The notes beneath the pieces are model-generated. The model was not told where the DNA came from. It did not search any database and saw nothing but the letters and a program-made list of their open reading frames with translations. Positions 45,380 through 57,171 of a DNA stretch of 64,000 nt are shown one piece after another (positions within the stretch are counted from its first letter, which is position 1; each line of letters begins with the position of its first letter). A program made the translations under genes and the position numbers. The stretch is from the NCBI RefSeq assembly GCF_000019725.1, contig NC_010505.1:992001-1056000 (forward strand). The letters run 5' to 3'. Source of the DNA: Methylobacterium radiotolerans JCM 2831 (GTDB lineage Bacteria; Pseudomonadota; Alphaproteobacteria; Rhizobiales; Beijerinckiaceae).

Positions 45380-46234
45380 ATGTCGAAGATCGAGACATCC
45401 GGCCCCGTCGTCCAAGTCGGCGACGCGCGCTTCGCCAACCACCTGCCGCTGACGCTGATCGCCGGCCCGTGCCAGCTCGAAGGGCGCCAGCACGCCCTGG
45501 AGATCGCCGCCGCCCTCAAGGAGATGGCCGCGGGCCTGGGCGTCGGCCTCGTGTTCAAGACCTCCTTCGACAAGGCCAACCGCACCTCGGGCAGCGCCGC
45601 CCGGGGCATCGGCCTCGACGGGGCGCTCCCGGTCTTCGCCGAGATCCGCGAGACCCTCGGGCTGCCGGTGCTGACCGACGTGCACGCCGCCGAGCAGTGC
45701 GCCCGCGCCGCCGAGGCGGTGGACGTGCTCCAGATCCCCGCCTTCCTGTGCCGCCAGACCGATCTGCTGCTGGCCGCCGCCGCGACCGGCCGGGCGGTCA
45801 ACATCAAGAAGGGCCAGTTCCTGGCGCCCTGGGACATGAAGCACGTCGCCGCCAAGGTGACGGAGGCGGGCAACCCCAACGTCATCGTCACCGAGCGCGG
45901 CGCCTCCTTCGGCTACAACACTCTGGTCTCGGACATGCGCAGCCTGCCGATCATGGCGCAGGTCACGCAGGGCGCGCCGGTGGTGTTCGACGCCACCCAC
46001 TCGGTGCAGCAGCCCGGCGGGCAGGGGGCGAGCTCCGGCGGCCAGCGCGAGTTCGTCGCCGTCCTCGCCCGCGCCGCCGTGGCGGTGGGCGTGGCGGGGG
46101 TGTTCATCGAGACCCATCCCGACCCGGACCGCGCGCCCTCCGACGGCCCCAACATGGTGGCGCTGAGGGACATGCCGGCCTTGCTCGAGGAGCTCCTCGC
46201 CTTCGACCGCCTCGCCAAGCGCCGGACCGCCTGA
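45380..46234 (+). CDS. kdsA: 3-deoxy-8-phosphooctulonate synthase
   Basis: 284 residues, normal KdsA length. IAGPCQLEG near 28, [12 protein letters not shown] near 56-67, [13 protein letters not shown] near 138 and [11 protein letters not shown] near 198 are the class markers. It condenses arabinose-5-phosphate with phosphoenolpyruvate to make Kdo-8-phosphate in the cytoplasm. Kdo is needed for lipid A-core and also for the KpsC/KpsS capsule linker in this window. Confidence 0.96.
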   Translation: MSKIETSGPVVQVGDARFANHLPLTLIAGPCQLEGRQHALEIAAALKEMAAGLGVGLVFKTSFDKANRTSGSAARGIGLDGALPVFAEIRETLGLPVLTDVHAAEQCARAAEAVDVLQIPAFLCRQTDLLLAAAATGRAVNIKKGQFLAPWDMKHVAAKVTEAGNPNVIVTERGASFGYNTLVSDMRSLPIMAQVTQGAPVVFDATHSVQQPGGQGASSGGQREFVAVLARAAVAVGVAGVFIETHPDPDRAPSDGPNMVALRDMPALLEELLAFDRLAKRRTA

Positions 46235-46239
46235 CCGGA

Positions 46240-46929
46240 TCAGGCGGATCCACGTCCTGCGGCCGCCGGCTCCAGGACGTGGATCCGCAGGGGCTGGACG
46301 AGGCCGAACGTCCCGTCGGCCTCGCGCGCCGCGGCGCCGAGGAAGGCCTCCGCGACGACGGGCCGCCGGTCCCGGATGGTCGCCTCGCGGGCCGGGTCCA
46401 CGGCGCTGACGCGGGCGAGGAACGCGTCGAGGGAGTCGAAGCGCTCGCGCCGCTCGATCGTCGCGTCGCGGCGGCACGTGTAGGCGCCGCGGGCGAGGGC
46501 GGCCGCGATGGCGTCCTGGGCGGCGGCGCGGACCGCGGTCTCGTCCTCGATCGGCCGCAGCGCCTCGAAGAAGCTGCCCTCCGCCAGGGGCTCGACCACG
46601 ACGAGCCGTCCGCCCGGGACCAGCACGCGGGCCGCCTCGGCGAGGGCCGCAGCCGGGTCCGGGACGTGGTGGAGGGCGTTCAGCATCACGGCGCCGTCGA
46701 AGCTGGCGTCGGGGAAGGGCAGGGCCTCGCCGGTTGCGGCCTCGAAGCGCGCCTCCGGCACGGCGTCCCGCGCCCGGGCGAGCGCCGCCGCGCCGGGGTC
46801 GATCCCGGTGACGCGCGCGCCGGCGTCGACCAGTCGCCGCGCCAGCGCCCCGGGGCCGCACCCGATATCGACGATCCGCTTGCCGGCCAGCGGCGCGAGG
46901 CTCTCGCGGATCAGGGTCAGGGCATCCAT
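46240..46929 (-). CDS. SAM-dependent methyltransferase (UbiE/SAM type 11)
   Basis: 229 residues from the ATG at 46929, with GGAGG upstream; the frame to 47193 adds unrelated sequence. SAM motif I is VDIGCGPGALARRL near 20-33, LPFPDASFDGAVMLNALHHVPDP is near 77-99, and post-I motif GGRLVVVEP is near 115. It is a generic methyltransferase with unknown substrate. The last codons contain the right part of a strong hairpin that probably ends kdsA transcription. Confidence 0.85.
   Translation of the reverse strand: MDALTLIRESLAPLAGKRIVDIGCGPGALARRLVDAGARVTGIDPGAAALARARDAVPEARFEAATGEALPFPDASFDGAVMLNALHHVPDPAAALAEAARVLVPGGRLVVVEPLAEGSFFEALRPIEDETAVRAAAQDAIAAALARGAYTCRRDATIERRERFDSLDAFLARVSAVDPAREATIRDRRPVVAEAFLGAAAREADGTFGLVQPLRIHVLEPAAAGRGSA
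46244..46288. terminator. Terminator hairpin embedded in the methyltransferase 3' end
   Basis: Perfect 16-bp stem GCGGATCCACGTCCTG (46244-46259) and its complement (46273-46288) with a 13-base loop, 10 bases after the kdsA stop. It lies inside the last 16 codons of the converging methyltransferase gene, so a structural signal and protein code share the same bases. Confidence 0.7.
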
Positions 46930-47164
46930 CGTCGGTCCTCCGCGAGGATTCGTAGCACGGCCGGGCCGGGAGAGGAGGGATTTCCTCCGCGCGCGCCGGG
47001 CGGTCGTCGCGGCCTCAGGACAGAAGTCTCGCGCGGCGCAGTCGTCACGCCCGCCCTGAACGGCGCCGCGCAAGAGTTCGGAGGCAGTTCCCGCAGAGGC
47101 GCCCAAGCTTGACCAGAGTCGACGGAGAGGCGGGAACGATGAACGGCGGTTCATAATCCTGCCC

Positions 47165-47182
47165 GCGTGCGGATCCGCACGC
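47165..47182. promoter_or_regulatory. 18-base perfect palindrome upstream of the EcfG promoter
   Basis: GCGTGCGGATCCGCACGC is self-complementary over its full length and ends 18 bases before the GGAAC box. It could bind a dimeric activator or form a hairpin. No known regulator is assigned. Confidence 0.35.
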
Positions 47183-47200
47183 AAGCACGTCATGAAATCT

Positions 47201-47225
47201 GGAACTGTCCGGGTGCGGCCACGTT
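47201..47225 (+). promoter_or_regulatory. Sigma-EcfG-type general-stress promoter
   Basis: GGAAC (47201-47205), 16-base spacer, CGTT (47222-47225), ending 37 bases before the ATG of the secreted Gly/Tyr-rich protein. Exact match to the alphaproteobacterial PhyR/EcfG promoter consensus at ideal distance. Confidence 0.8.
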
Positions 47226-47262
47226 ATTGGGCATGTTCGATCGAGGATCGAGAAGGAACACT

Positions 47263-47601
47263 ATGCGCAAGATCGGTATCATCGCCACCGCTGCCGCCAT
47301 GGCTCTCGGCAGCGTCGCCGTCACGACCAGCGCCGAGGCGCGTCCCTACGGCTACCACGGCGGCTACGGCGGCTACGGCCACGGCTACTACCGCGGCCGT
47401 CGCGGCATCGGCACCGGCGCCGCCATCGGCCTCGGCATCGCCGGCCTCGCCGCCGGTGCGATCGCCGCCGGCGCGGCCCGCGACAGCTACTACGGCGGCG
47501 GCTACGGCTACGCCCCGTCCTACGGCTACGGCTACGCCCCGGTCTACGGCGGCTACGGCTACGCGGCCCCGGGCTACGGCTACTACGGCTACGGCTACTG
47601 A
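47263..47601 (+). CDS. Secreted Gly/Tyr-rich low-complexity protein, stress-induced
   Basis: 112 residues from the ATG at 47263 (AAGGA upstream). The signal peptide ends at SAEA/RP (residue 27). The mature part has GYGGYG/GYGYAP repeats flanking a hydrophobic glycine-zipper-like segment (GTGAAIGLGIAGLAAGAIAAG, about 46-66). Such proteins are common periplasmic or surface proteins of unknown function in Methylobacterium and Rhizobiales. The EcfG promoter points to the general stress response. An intrinsic terminator follows. Confidence 0.85.
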   Translation: MRKIGIIATAAAMALGSVAVTTSAEARPYGYHGGYGGYGHGYYRGRRGIGTGAAIGLGIAGLAAGAIAAGAARDSYYGGGYGYAPSYGYGYAPVYGGYGYAAPGYGYYGYGY

Positions 47602-47625
47602 GATCGGAGATCCGACGAGGATCGG

Positions 47626-47655
47626 GGGCGACCGGCGCGAGCGGGTCGCCCTTTT
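47626..47655 (+). terminator. Intrinsic terminator after the Gly/Tyr-rich gene
   Basis: Stem GGGCGACC (47626-47633) with GGTCGCCC (47644-47651), 10-base loop, then TTTT. It starts 25 bases after the stop codon. Confidence 0.8.
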
Positions 47656-47666
47656 CGTCTGTCCGG

Positions 47667-48119
47667 TCAGCGTCCGCGGTAGGGCGGGACGCCCGGGTCC
47701 GGCAGCCACGCGTTCTTCGGCAGCTCGCCCGTCTGCCAGAACACGTCGATCGGGATGCCGCCGCGGGGATACCAGAAGCCGCCGATGCGCAGGTAGCGCG
47801 GCTCCAAGAGGTCGCGGAGCCGCTTGCCGATCGCCACCGTGCAATCCTCGTGGAACGCGCCGTGGTTGCGGAACGACCCGAGGTAGAGCTTCAGCGACTT
47901 CGACTCCACGAGCCAGTCGCCGGGCACGTAGTCGATCACGAGGATCGCGAAGTCCGGCTGCCCGGTGACCGGGCAGATCGAGGTGAATTCGGGCGCGGTG
48001 AACCGGGCGACGTAGTCGGTGTCCGCGTGCGGGTTCGGGACCCGGTCGAGCCGCGCCTCCTCGGGCGAGGTGGGGAAGGGTGTCGGCTGGCCGAGCTGGA
48101 GATCGTCGGTGGAGGTCAT
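47667..48119 (-). CDS. queF: NADPH-dependent 7-cyano-7-deazaguanine reductase
   Basis: 150 residues from the ATG at 48119, with GGAGG-like sequence upstream. Short (unimodular) QueF type: catalytic Cys49 in [11 protein letters not shown], Asp56, and the QueF signature ESKSLKLYL at 72-80. It reduces preQ0 to preQ1 in queuosine synthesis. No other queuosine genes are nearby. It converges with the Gly/Tyr-rich gene. Confidence 0.95.
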   Translation of the reverse strand: MTSTDDLQLGQPTPFPTSPEEARLDRVPNPHADTDYVARFTAPEFTSICPVTGQPDFAILVIDYVPGDWLVESKSLKLYLGSFRNHGAFHEDCTVAIGKRLRDLLEPRYLRIGGFWYPRGGIPIDVFWQTGELPKNAWLPDPGVPPYRGR

Positions 48120-48235
48120 GGCCGGCCATATAGAGCCTGCCGGCCCCGCGCGCATCCGCCTGATCCGCGAGGCTTTCCCGGGTGAACCCGGCTGTGCGCC
48201 GCCCGTCCCGGCGCTTGCCGCCGGCCGCGGCTTGA

Positions 48236-50004
<1,769 letters not shown>

Positions 50005-50061
50005 GGGCGGCGCCGATCCGCCCGCTCGTCCGCTCGACTCGGACGGAGGATCTCCGCCTCC

Positions 50062-51264
50062 TCAGGCCGTCGCCGCACCGGACGGCTCGCCCGGCACGGT
50101 CCAGACCCGCATCGGCCGCGACAGGCCCCGGAGCTCGATCGTCCCGACCGGCTCCAGCGGCCGGGCGCACCGTTCGGCGAAGGAGTCCGACACGAGGAGC
50201 TCGTGGCCGAGGGCCGCGCACTGGCTCTCGATCCGGCTGGCCTCGTTGACCGCCCGCCCGATGATCGTGAAGTCGAGGCGCCGCTCCGTGCCGACATTGC
50301 CGTAGATGACCGTCCCGAAATGGACGACGCACTCGGCCGGGAGCTCGGGCAGCCCCGCGGCGCGGCGGCGGGCGTTGAGCGCCGCGTTGGCGGCGAGCCC
50401 CTCGGTCGCGGCGTCGAGGGCGCCGCCGCAGACCGGGCAGGGCAGGGTGTCGGCGTCCGGGACCGGGAAGATCGCCAGGAAGCCGTCGCCGAGGAATTTC
50501 AGGATCTCGCCGCCGTGCCGCGCCACCGGGTCGCCGAGGGCGTCGAAGTGCTCGTTGAGCCACGTGACCATGTCGGCGGGATCCACCCGGTCGGCCAGGG
50601 CCGTGAAGCCCCGGAGGTCGGTCAGCAGGATCGCCGCCGGCACGGCCCGCCCCTCGCCGCGCCGGATCTGGCCGTCGAGGATGCGCTCGGCGGTGGACCG
50701 GCCGAGATAGGTGGCCGACACTTCCCGGAACGTGTGGGCGAGGCCCATCTTGGCCATCGCCAGCGTCAGGAACGGCAGGACATCGGCGATCGCGGCGAGG
50801 TCCGCCCCGGTGAAGCCGGCGGCGGCGCGGGTGCAGAACGAGACCGCGATGCCCCGCAGCGCGGTGCCGGGGGCGAACTCGGCGATGTGCAGCACGTAGT
50901 CGACGCCGCCCTGCGCCCCGAGGGCGTTCAGGACCGGGAAGTCCACCGCCAGCCCGGGCGCGTCGAGGCGCCAGCGGCCGAAGGTCTCGCCCTTCTCCAC
51001 CAGGGCGTAGACCGGGCTCAGGAGCCAGTCGCTCTCCTCGTCGGCGCCGTGGGCGTTGGCGACGAAGGACATGCCCTCGCCCGCGTGCCAGTTCAGGCTG
51101 ACGCCGCGCAGCGTCGGGTCCAGGGCCGGCGCCATGACGCTGACCCGCCAGACGGGGAGGCCGGCCTCGACCAGCGACTCGCAGAAGCCCGCGAGCAGGG
51201 TGTCGTGGTCGTCGGTCGCCGTGGCGTGCGCGGCGATCCAGCGCCCCAGATGCGTCAGGTCCAT
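50062..51264 (-). CDS. Class III adenylate/guanylate cyclase-domain protein
   Basis: 400 residues without membrane helices. The N-terminal half is an unassigned sensor-like region. The C-terminal class III cyclase domain (about 205-390) has metal-binding Asp residues in LLTDLRGFTAL and FLGDGFLAIFP and the FGTVIYGNVGTERRLDFTIIG substrate region. An unusual CPVCGG pair sits directly after the second metal segment. It probably makes cAMP (or cGMP) in response to a cytosolic signal. It converges with the DUF3574 gene and is divergent from ftsB. Confidence 0.9.
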   Translation of the reverse strand: MDLTHLGRWIAAHATATDDHDTLLAGFCESLVEAGLPVWRVSVMAPALDPTLRGVSLNWHAGEGMSFVANAHGADEESDWLLSPVYALVEKGETFGRWRLDAPGLAVDFPVLNALGAQGGVDYVLHIAEFAPGTALRGIAVSFCTRAAAGFTGADLAAIADVLPFLTLAMAKMGLAHTFREVSATYLGRSTAERILDGQIRRGEGRAVPAAILLTDLRGFTALADRVDPADMVTWLNEHFDALGDPVARHGGEILKFLGDGFLAIFPVPDADTLPCPVCGGALDAATEGLAANAALNARRRAAGLPELPAECVVHFGTVIYGNVGTERRLDFTIIGRAVNEASRIESQCAALGHELLVSDSFAERCARPLEPVGTIELRGLSRPMRVWTVPGEPSGAATA

Positions 51265-51377
51265 GCCTCAGGCTCGCCCCCTGTCCGTGCCGGCCGCGGT
51301 CCGGCCCCGACCCGGCCCTGTCCCGACCGCGGCGCGATCGAAAAGAACCGTTAACCTTTCCGCGCGAGGGTCGCGCC

Positions 51378-51689
51378 ATGGTCGTGCGCCGCCGAGTCAG
51401 AATGGTCGTGTTGCCGCTGGGTCTCTGGACCCTGTCGGCGCTGGTTGTCGGCTATTTCGTGTGGCAGGCCGAGAGTGGCAACCGCGGCCTCGAGGCCAAG
51501 AAGGCCCTGAAGATCCGCGCCTACGGCCTCAGCCAGGAACTCGCCGCCGTGAAGGCCGAGCGCGCCGTCTGGGAGCATCGGGTGAACCTGCTCAAGAGCG
51601 ACCAGATCGACCGCGACCTCCTGGAGGAGCGCGCCCGGATCGTCCTGGGCCGGGTGCACGCCAACGACGTGGTCATCATCACGCCCTGA
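51378..51689 (+). CDS. ftsB: FtsB/DivIC-like septum formation initiator
   Basis: 103 residues with one membrane helix (about 12-32) and a periplasmic coiled coil (LSQELAAVKAERAVWEHRVNLL). The C-terminal DLLEERARIVLG is typical of the family. It acts with FtsQ/FtsL in divisome assembly. Its position between eno and pdhA is the usual alphaproteobacterial arrangement. A hairpin with a short T run follows. Confidence 0.9.
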   Translation: MVVRRRVRMVVLPLGLWTLSALVVGYFVWQAESGNRGLEAKKALKIRAYGLSQELAAVKAERAVWEHRVNLLKSDQIDRDLLEERARIVLGRVHANDVVIITP

Positions 51690-51702
51690 CCGTCGCGCGA
51701 GC

Positions 51703-51729
51703 GTCCCGCGGAAGTCCCGGGACGGTTTT
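51703..51729 (+). terminator. Probable ftsB terminator
   Basis: Stem GTCCCG (51703-51708) with CGGGAC (51718-51723) followed by GGTTTT, 13 bases after the ftsB stop. Moderate stability. Confidence 0.55.
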
Positions 51730-51745
51730 CCGCAGTCCTGAAAGT

Positions 51746-51775
51746 GCTCTGACAAGAGCGGCTTCCTGTCAGAGC
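51746..51775. promoter_or_regulatory. Inverted repeat in the pdhA leader
   Basis: GCTCTGACA (51746-51754) and TGTCAGAGC (51767-51775), perfect 9-base arms with a 12-base spacer, about 75 bases before the pdhA ATG. It could be a dimer operator or a leader RNA hairpin controlling the pdh operon. No regulator is assigned. Confidence 0.4.
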
Positions 51776-51848
51776 GGCAGCCCTCGCTTTCCAATCGTCG
51801 CTGTCCTACACCCCCACGCAGTCGCGTGGAATCACGGGGAGAGCGCCG

Positions 51849-52934
51849 ATGGACGCCGCCAAGGAGCCTGCCAAAGAGCCCGCAACGGACGCGTCGTCCG
51901 CGCCGGTGCAGGCCGCGAGCCCTCAGGCCGCCGAGGCGCACCGCCCCGCGCCGAACATGCCGCAGTTCACGCGGGACGAGGATCTCCACGCCTATCACGA
52001 GATGCTGCTGATCCGGCGCTTCGAGGAGAAGGCCGGCCAGCTCTACGGCATGGGCCTGATCGGCGGCTTCTGCCACCTCTACATCGGCCAGGAGGCCGTG
52101 GTGATCGGTATGCAGATGGCCTCGGTCGAGGGCGACCAGGTCATCACCGGCTACCGCGACCACGGCCACATGCTGGCCTGCGGCATGGATCCGAAGGGCG
52201 TCATGGCCGAGCTGACCGGCCGCCGCGGCGGCTACAGCCGGGGCAAGGGCGGCTCGATGCACATGTTCAGCCGCGAGAAGCAGTTCTTCGGCGGCCACGG
52301 CATCGTCGGCGCGCAGGTCTCGCTGGGCACCGGCCTCGCCTTCGCCGACCATTACCGGGAGAACGGCAAGGTCAGCCTGACTTACATGGGCGACGGCGCC
52401 GCCAACCAGGGGCAGGTCTACGAGAGCTTCAACATGGCGGCCCTCTGGAAGCTGCCGGTCGTCTACGTGATCGAGAACAACCGCTACGCCATGGGTACCT
52501 CGGTGGCCCGGGCCTCGGCGCAGACCGACTTCTCGAAGCGCGGCCTCTCCTTCGGCATCCCCGGCGAGCAGGTCGACGGCATGGACGTGCGCACCGTCCG
52601 CGAGGCGGCCACGCGGGCGATCGAGCACGCCCGCACCGGCCAGGGCCCGTACATCCTGGAGATGCAGACCTACCGCTACCGCGGCCACTCCATGTCGGAT
52701 CCGGCCAAGTACCGGACCAAGGACGAGGTCTCGAAGATGCGCGACGAGCACGACCCGATCGAGATGGTGCGCAAGCGCCTGCTCGAGCTGCACGCCGTGC
52801 CCGAGGCCGAGCTGAAGGCCACCGACGCCAAGGTCCGCGAGGTCGTCAACGCCTCGGCCGAGTTCGCCACGAACGACCCCGAGCCGGATCCGTCCGAGCT
52901 CTGGACCGACATCCTCCTGGACGCGCACGCCTGA
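51849..52934 (+). CDS. pdhA: Pyruvate dehydrogenase E1 component, alpha subunit
   Basis: 361 residues. An Ala/Pro-rich N-terminal extension of about 35 residues is followed by the E1-alpha fold: MLLIRRFEEKAGQLYGMGLIGGFCHLYIGQEA. The thiamine diphosphate motif runs from GDGAANQGQ near 180 to NN near 207, and the phosphorylation-loop-like YRYRGHSMSDPAKYR is near 275. With PdhB it decarboxylates pyruvate and acetylates the E2 lipoyl arm. First gene of the pdh operon. Confidence 0.96.
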   Translation: MDAAKEPAKEPATDASSAPVQAASPQAAEAHRPAPNMPQFTRDEDLHAYHEMLLIRRFEEKAGQLYGMGLIGGFCHLYIGQEAVVIGMQMASVEGDQVITGYRDHGHMLACGMDPKGVMAELTGRRGGYSRGKGGSMHMFSREKQFFGGHGIVGAQVSLGTGLAFADHYRENGKVSLTYMGDGAANQGQVYESFNMAALWKLPVVYVIENNRYAMGTSVARASAQTDFSKRGLSFGIPGEQVDGMDVRTVREAATRAIEHARTGQGPYILEMQTYRYRGHSMSDPAKYRTKDEVSKMRDEHDPIEMVRKRLLELHAVPEAELKATDAKVREVVNASAEFATNDPEPDPSELWTDILLDAHA

Positions 52935-52990
52935 GCGCGGACGACACCGCTGGCCGCCCCCCCAACGAATAAACGACCGCAGAGCTGAGC

Positions 52991-54433
<1,443 letters not shown>

Positions 54434-54493
54434 CCGGCGCGTGGGCGACGCCGTCGCCCGCCCCGGCCAGGACCGAGGAACAGCCGGCGCGCC

Positions 54494-54781
54494 ATGAGCC
54501 AGGATCCCAGCAGCGACTTCGCCGAACTCGCCATCCCGCCCGACGCCCTGGAGCAGGGCGGTATCGAGGTTCTGCGCGCGGCCGTGGTGGACGGCGCGGT
54601 GAGCGTCGCGCTCCGCCGCTCCTTCGACGACCCGGCGACCTGGGGCCGGCTGCTGATCGACCTCGCCCGGCAGGCGGCCCGCGCCTACGCGCTGGAGACC
54701 GACATGTCGGAGGAGGAGGCGCTGGAGCGCATCCGCGCGGGCTGGGAGGCCGAGGGGCTCGACCCCGGCGGCCTCAACTGA
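54494..54781 (+). CDS. DUF5076-family protein
   Basis: 95 residues, no membrane segment. [30 protein letters not shown] and the acidic [17 protein letters not shown] tail match small proteins annotated DUF5076 in Rhizobiales. It lies in the pdh operon 60 bases after pdhB. The function is unknown; repeated occurrence inside pdh operons would suggest a role with the complex. Confidence 0.8.
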   Translation: MSQDPSSDFAELAIPPDALEQGGIEVLRAAVVDGAVSVALRRSFDDPATWGRLLIDLARQAARAYALETDMSEEEALERIRAGWEAEGLDPGGLN

Positions 54782-54796
54782 CGATGGCGGCCGACC

Positions 54797-55384
54797 ATGG
54801 CTGAGGCGGCTGTCCGGCAGGCGACCTACGCGGATCTGGAGGCAGTCCCGGAGCATCGCGTCGCCGAGATCATCGACGGGGTGTTGGAGACGTATCCGCG
54901 ACCCCGGCACGGCATCGCCGCGGCCCGCCCGTCGGGAGAGCTGGATCGGCCGTTCGCACGCGGCCGTGGTGGTCCCGGCGGATGGGTCTCCATCACCGAG
55001 CCTGAGCTTCACCTCGGATCCCAGATGGTCGTGCCCGATCTTGCGGGCTGGCGCCGCGAGCGGATGCCGACCGAACCCGAGGATGCCTTCATCGAGACGC
55101 CTCCGGATTGGGTCTGCGAGATCCTCTCGCCGTCGACGATTCGCCTCGATCGCGGGCCGAAGCGCCGGATCTACGCCGGGTCCGGCGTCGACCACCTCTG
55201 GCTGCTGGACCCGGCGGCCGGCGTGCTGGAAGGCTTCGCCCCCGCGGACGGGCGCTGGGTGGTCCTCGCCACGATCCAGCGCGGCGAGACCGTGGCCCTG
55301 CCGCCCTTCGACGCCGTCCCGTTCCCCTTCGACGACCTCTTCCCCTTCGACGATCCGGCCGCCCCGGCCTTGCCCGAGACCTGA
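54797..55384 (+). CDS. Uma2-family (DUF820) putative endonuclease
   Basis: 195 residues of the restriction-endonuclease-like Uma2 fold. [22 protein letters not shown] opens the domain. [14 protein letters not shown] holds the metal Asp, [24 protein letters not shown] holds the ExK-type residues, and [17 protein letters not shown] closes the fold. No DNA target is known for most members. Its place between pdhB and pdhC, 4 bases before pdhC, is unexpected and suggests insertion into the operon. Confidence 0.85.
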   Translation: MAEAAVRQATYADLEAVPEHRVAEIIDGVLETYPRPRHGIAAARPSGELDRPFARGRGGPGGWVSITEPELHLGSQMVVPDLAGWRRERMPTEPEDAFIETPPDWVCEILSPSTIRLDRGPKRRIYAGSGVDHLWLLDPAAGVLEGFAPADGRWVVLATIQRGETVALPPFDAVPFPFDDLFPFDDPAAPALPET

Positions 55385-55388
55385 TGCC

Positions 55389-56822
55389 ATGCCGATCAAC
55401 GTGCTGATGCCCGCGCTCTCCCCGACCATGGAGAAGGGCAACCTTGCCAAGTGGCTGAAGAAGGAGGGCGACCCGATCAAGTCCGGCGACGTGCTGGCCG
55501 AGATCGAGACCGACAAGGCCACCATGGAGGTGGAGGCCATCGACGAGGGCGTCCTCGCCAAGATCCTCGTGCCCGAGGGCACCGCGGACGTTCCGGTCAA
55601 CGACCTGATCGCCATCATCGCCGGCGAGGGCGAGGACCCGTCGAGCGTGCAGGCCGGCGGCGCGCCGAAGGCCGCCTCGAACGGCGAGGCCAAGGCGGAA
55701 TCCAAGCCCGAGCCGAAGGCCGACGCCTCGGCGGCCGGGCAGAACACGACGCCCGGCGGCGGCCACATGGCGTACGAGCGGGTGAACGCGGCGCCCGAGG
55801 GCGCGCAGCCCGGCGGCGCCCCGCAGGCCGGCGCGCAGGCCGGCTCGGGCGGCCGGGTCTTCGCCTCGCCGCTCGCCCGGCGGATCGCCAAGCAGGAGGG
55901 CGTGGATCTCGGCGCCGTCCGGGGCAGCGGGCCGCACGGCCGCATCATCGCCCGCGACGTGCAGGCCGCGAAGGCTTCCGGCGCCACCCAGGCGCCCGCC
56001 GCCGCGCAGCCCGCCGCCGAGGCGCCGAAGGCGGCAGCCCCGACCCCGAAGACCGCCCCCGCGGGCGGGGCGCCGGCCGGGCTCACGACCGATCAGGTCA
56101 AGGGCTTCTTCGCCAAGGACGCCTACGAGGACGTCCCCCTCGACGGCATGCGCAAGACCATCGCCAAGCGCCTCACCGAGGCGATGCAGGTCGCCCCGCA
56201 CTTCTACCTGACGGTGGATTGCGAGCTCGACGCGCTGATGAAGCTGCGCGAGACGCTGAACGGCTCCGCCGGCAAGGACAAGGACGGCAAGCCCGCCTTC
56301 AAGCTCTCGGTGAACGACTTCGTCATCAAGGCGATGGGCCTCGCCCTGACCCGCGTGCCCGCCGCCAACGCGGTCTGGGCCGAGGACCGGATCCTGCGCT
56401 TCAAGCACGCCGAGGTCGGCGTCGCGGTGGCGATCGACGGCGGGCTGTTCACCCCGGTGATCCGCCGGGCGGACGAGAAGACGCTCTCGACCATCTCCAA
56501 CGAGATGAAGGACTTCGCGGCCCGCGCCCGCGCCAAGAAGCTGAAGCCCGAGGAGTACCAGGGCGGCGTCACCTCGGTGTCGAATCTCGGCATGTTCGGC
56601 ATCAAGCACTTCACCGCGGTGATCAACCCGCCGCAATCGAGCATCCTGGCGGTGGGCGCGGGCGAGAAGCGCGTCGTCGTGAAGGACGGGGCGCCGGCCG
56701 TGGTCCAGGTGATGACCTGCACCCTGTCGTGCGACCACCGGGTGCTTGACGGGGCGCTCGGCGCGGAGCTGGTCTCGGCCTTCAAGGGGCTGATCGAGAA
56801 CCCGATGGGCATGCTGGTGTGA
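55389..56822 (+). CDS. pdhC: Pyruvate dehydrogenase E2, dihydrolipoamide acetyltransferase
   Basis: 477 residues from the ATG at 55389. The lipoyl domain is at 2-80 ([10 protein letters not shown]). A long Ala/Pro/Gly linker leads to a peripheral subunit-binding domain ([31 protein letters not shown], near 155-185) and the acetyltransferase core with the active-site HRVLDGA near the C-terminus. It carries acetyl groups to CoA and forms the complex core. Upstream frame back to 54966 is the shadow of the Uma2 gene. Confidence 0.96.
   Translation: MPINVLMPALSPTMEKGNLAKWLKKEGDPIKSGDVLAEIETDKATMEVEAIDEGVLAKILVPEGTADVPVNDLIAIIAGEGEDPSSVQAGGAPKAASNGEAKAESKPEPKADASAAGQNTTPGGGHMAYERVNAAPEGAQPGGAPQAGAQAGSGGRVFASPLARRIAKQEGVDLGAVRGSGPHGRIIARDVQAAKASGATQAPAAAQPAAEAPKAAAPTPKTAPAGGAPAGLTTDQVKGFFAKDAYEDVPLDGMRKTIAKRLTEAMQVAPHFYLTVDCELDALMKLRETLNGSAGKDKDGKPAFKLSVNDFVIKAMGLALTRVPAANAVWAEDRILRFKHAEVGVAVAIDGGLFTPVIRRADEKTLSTISNEMKDFAARARAKKLKPEEYQGGVTSVSNLGMFGIKHFTAVINPPQSSILAVGAGEKRVVVKDGAPAVVQVMTCTLSCDHRVLDGALGAELVSAFKGLIENPMGMLV
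55446..55567 (+). repeat. Lipoyl-domain repeat, copy in pdhC
   Basis: Partner of 53048-53169 in pdhB; 122 of 122 bases identical, in direct orientation 2.3 kb apart. Recombination between the copies would delete most of pdhB and the two small genes. Confidence 0.95.
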
Positions 56823-56867
56823 GGAGCGACTCTGCTATGATCGCCTGAGCGATCAAAGGAGAGTCGC

Positions 56868-57116
56868 GTGTCGGAAGTTACCGATCTGGTCCTGCCAGTC
56901 CTTCAGCGGATGCAGAGCGACATCGCCGAGGTGAAGCGCGATGTCGCAGCGATCAAGACAACCCTGACGGGTCATACCGAGAAGCTGGAAGAACTGGAGA
57001 TTTACGTCGCCTACGAGACCGGCCTCGGCACGCAGGCGAAGGCGGATCTTCAGTCGATCAAGAAGACGATCAAGGCCATGGAGCAGCGGCTGAGCGCGCT
57101 GGAGACCTCGCCTTGA
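56868..57116 (+). CDS. Small coiled-coil protein in the pdh operon
   Basis: 82 residues with a GTG start after AAAGGAGAG. Nearly all helical with heptads (VLQRMQSDIAEVKRDVAAIKTTLTGHTEKLEELE and IKKTIKAMEQRLSALE), so likely an oligomeric coiled coil. No family is recognised. It lies between pdhC and lpdA, and its base composition is slightly less GC-rich than its neighbours, which may reflect later arrival. Confidence 0.75.
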   Translation: MSEVTDLVLPVLQRMQSDIAEVKRDVAAIKTTLTGHTEKLEELEIYVAYETGLGTQAKADLQSIKKTIKAMEQRLSALETSP

Positions 57117-57171
57117 TCGCCTCCTCAACGACGGTGCGGTCGCGCGCCCCACAGCGGAGAGCTGAGACACG

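Larger units (their letters stand above)
46930..47262. other. Intergenic region upstream of the Gly/Tyr-rich secreted protein
   Basis: 333 bases between divergent genes. It holds an inverted repeat ATGAAC-GGCG-GTTCAT (47139-47154), an 18-base palindrome (47165-47182) and a complete EcfG-type promoter (47201-47225), all toward the plus-strand gene. The half next to the methyltransferase shows only its ribosome site. Confidence 0.5.
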
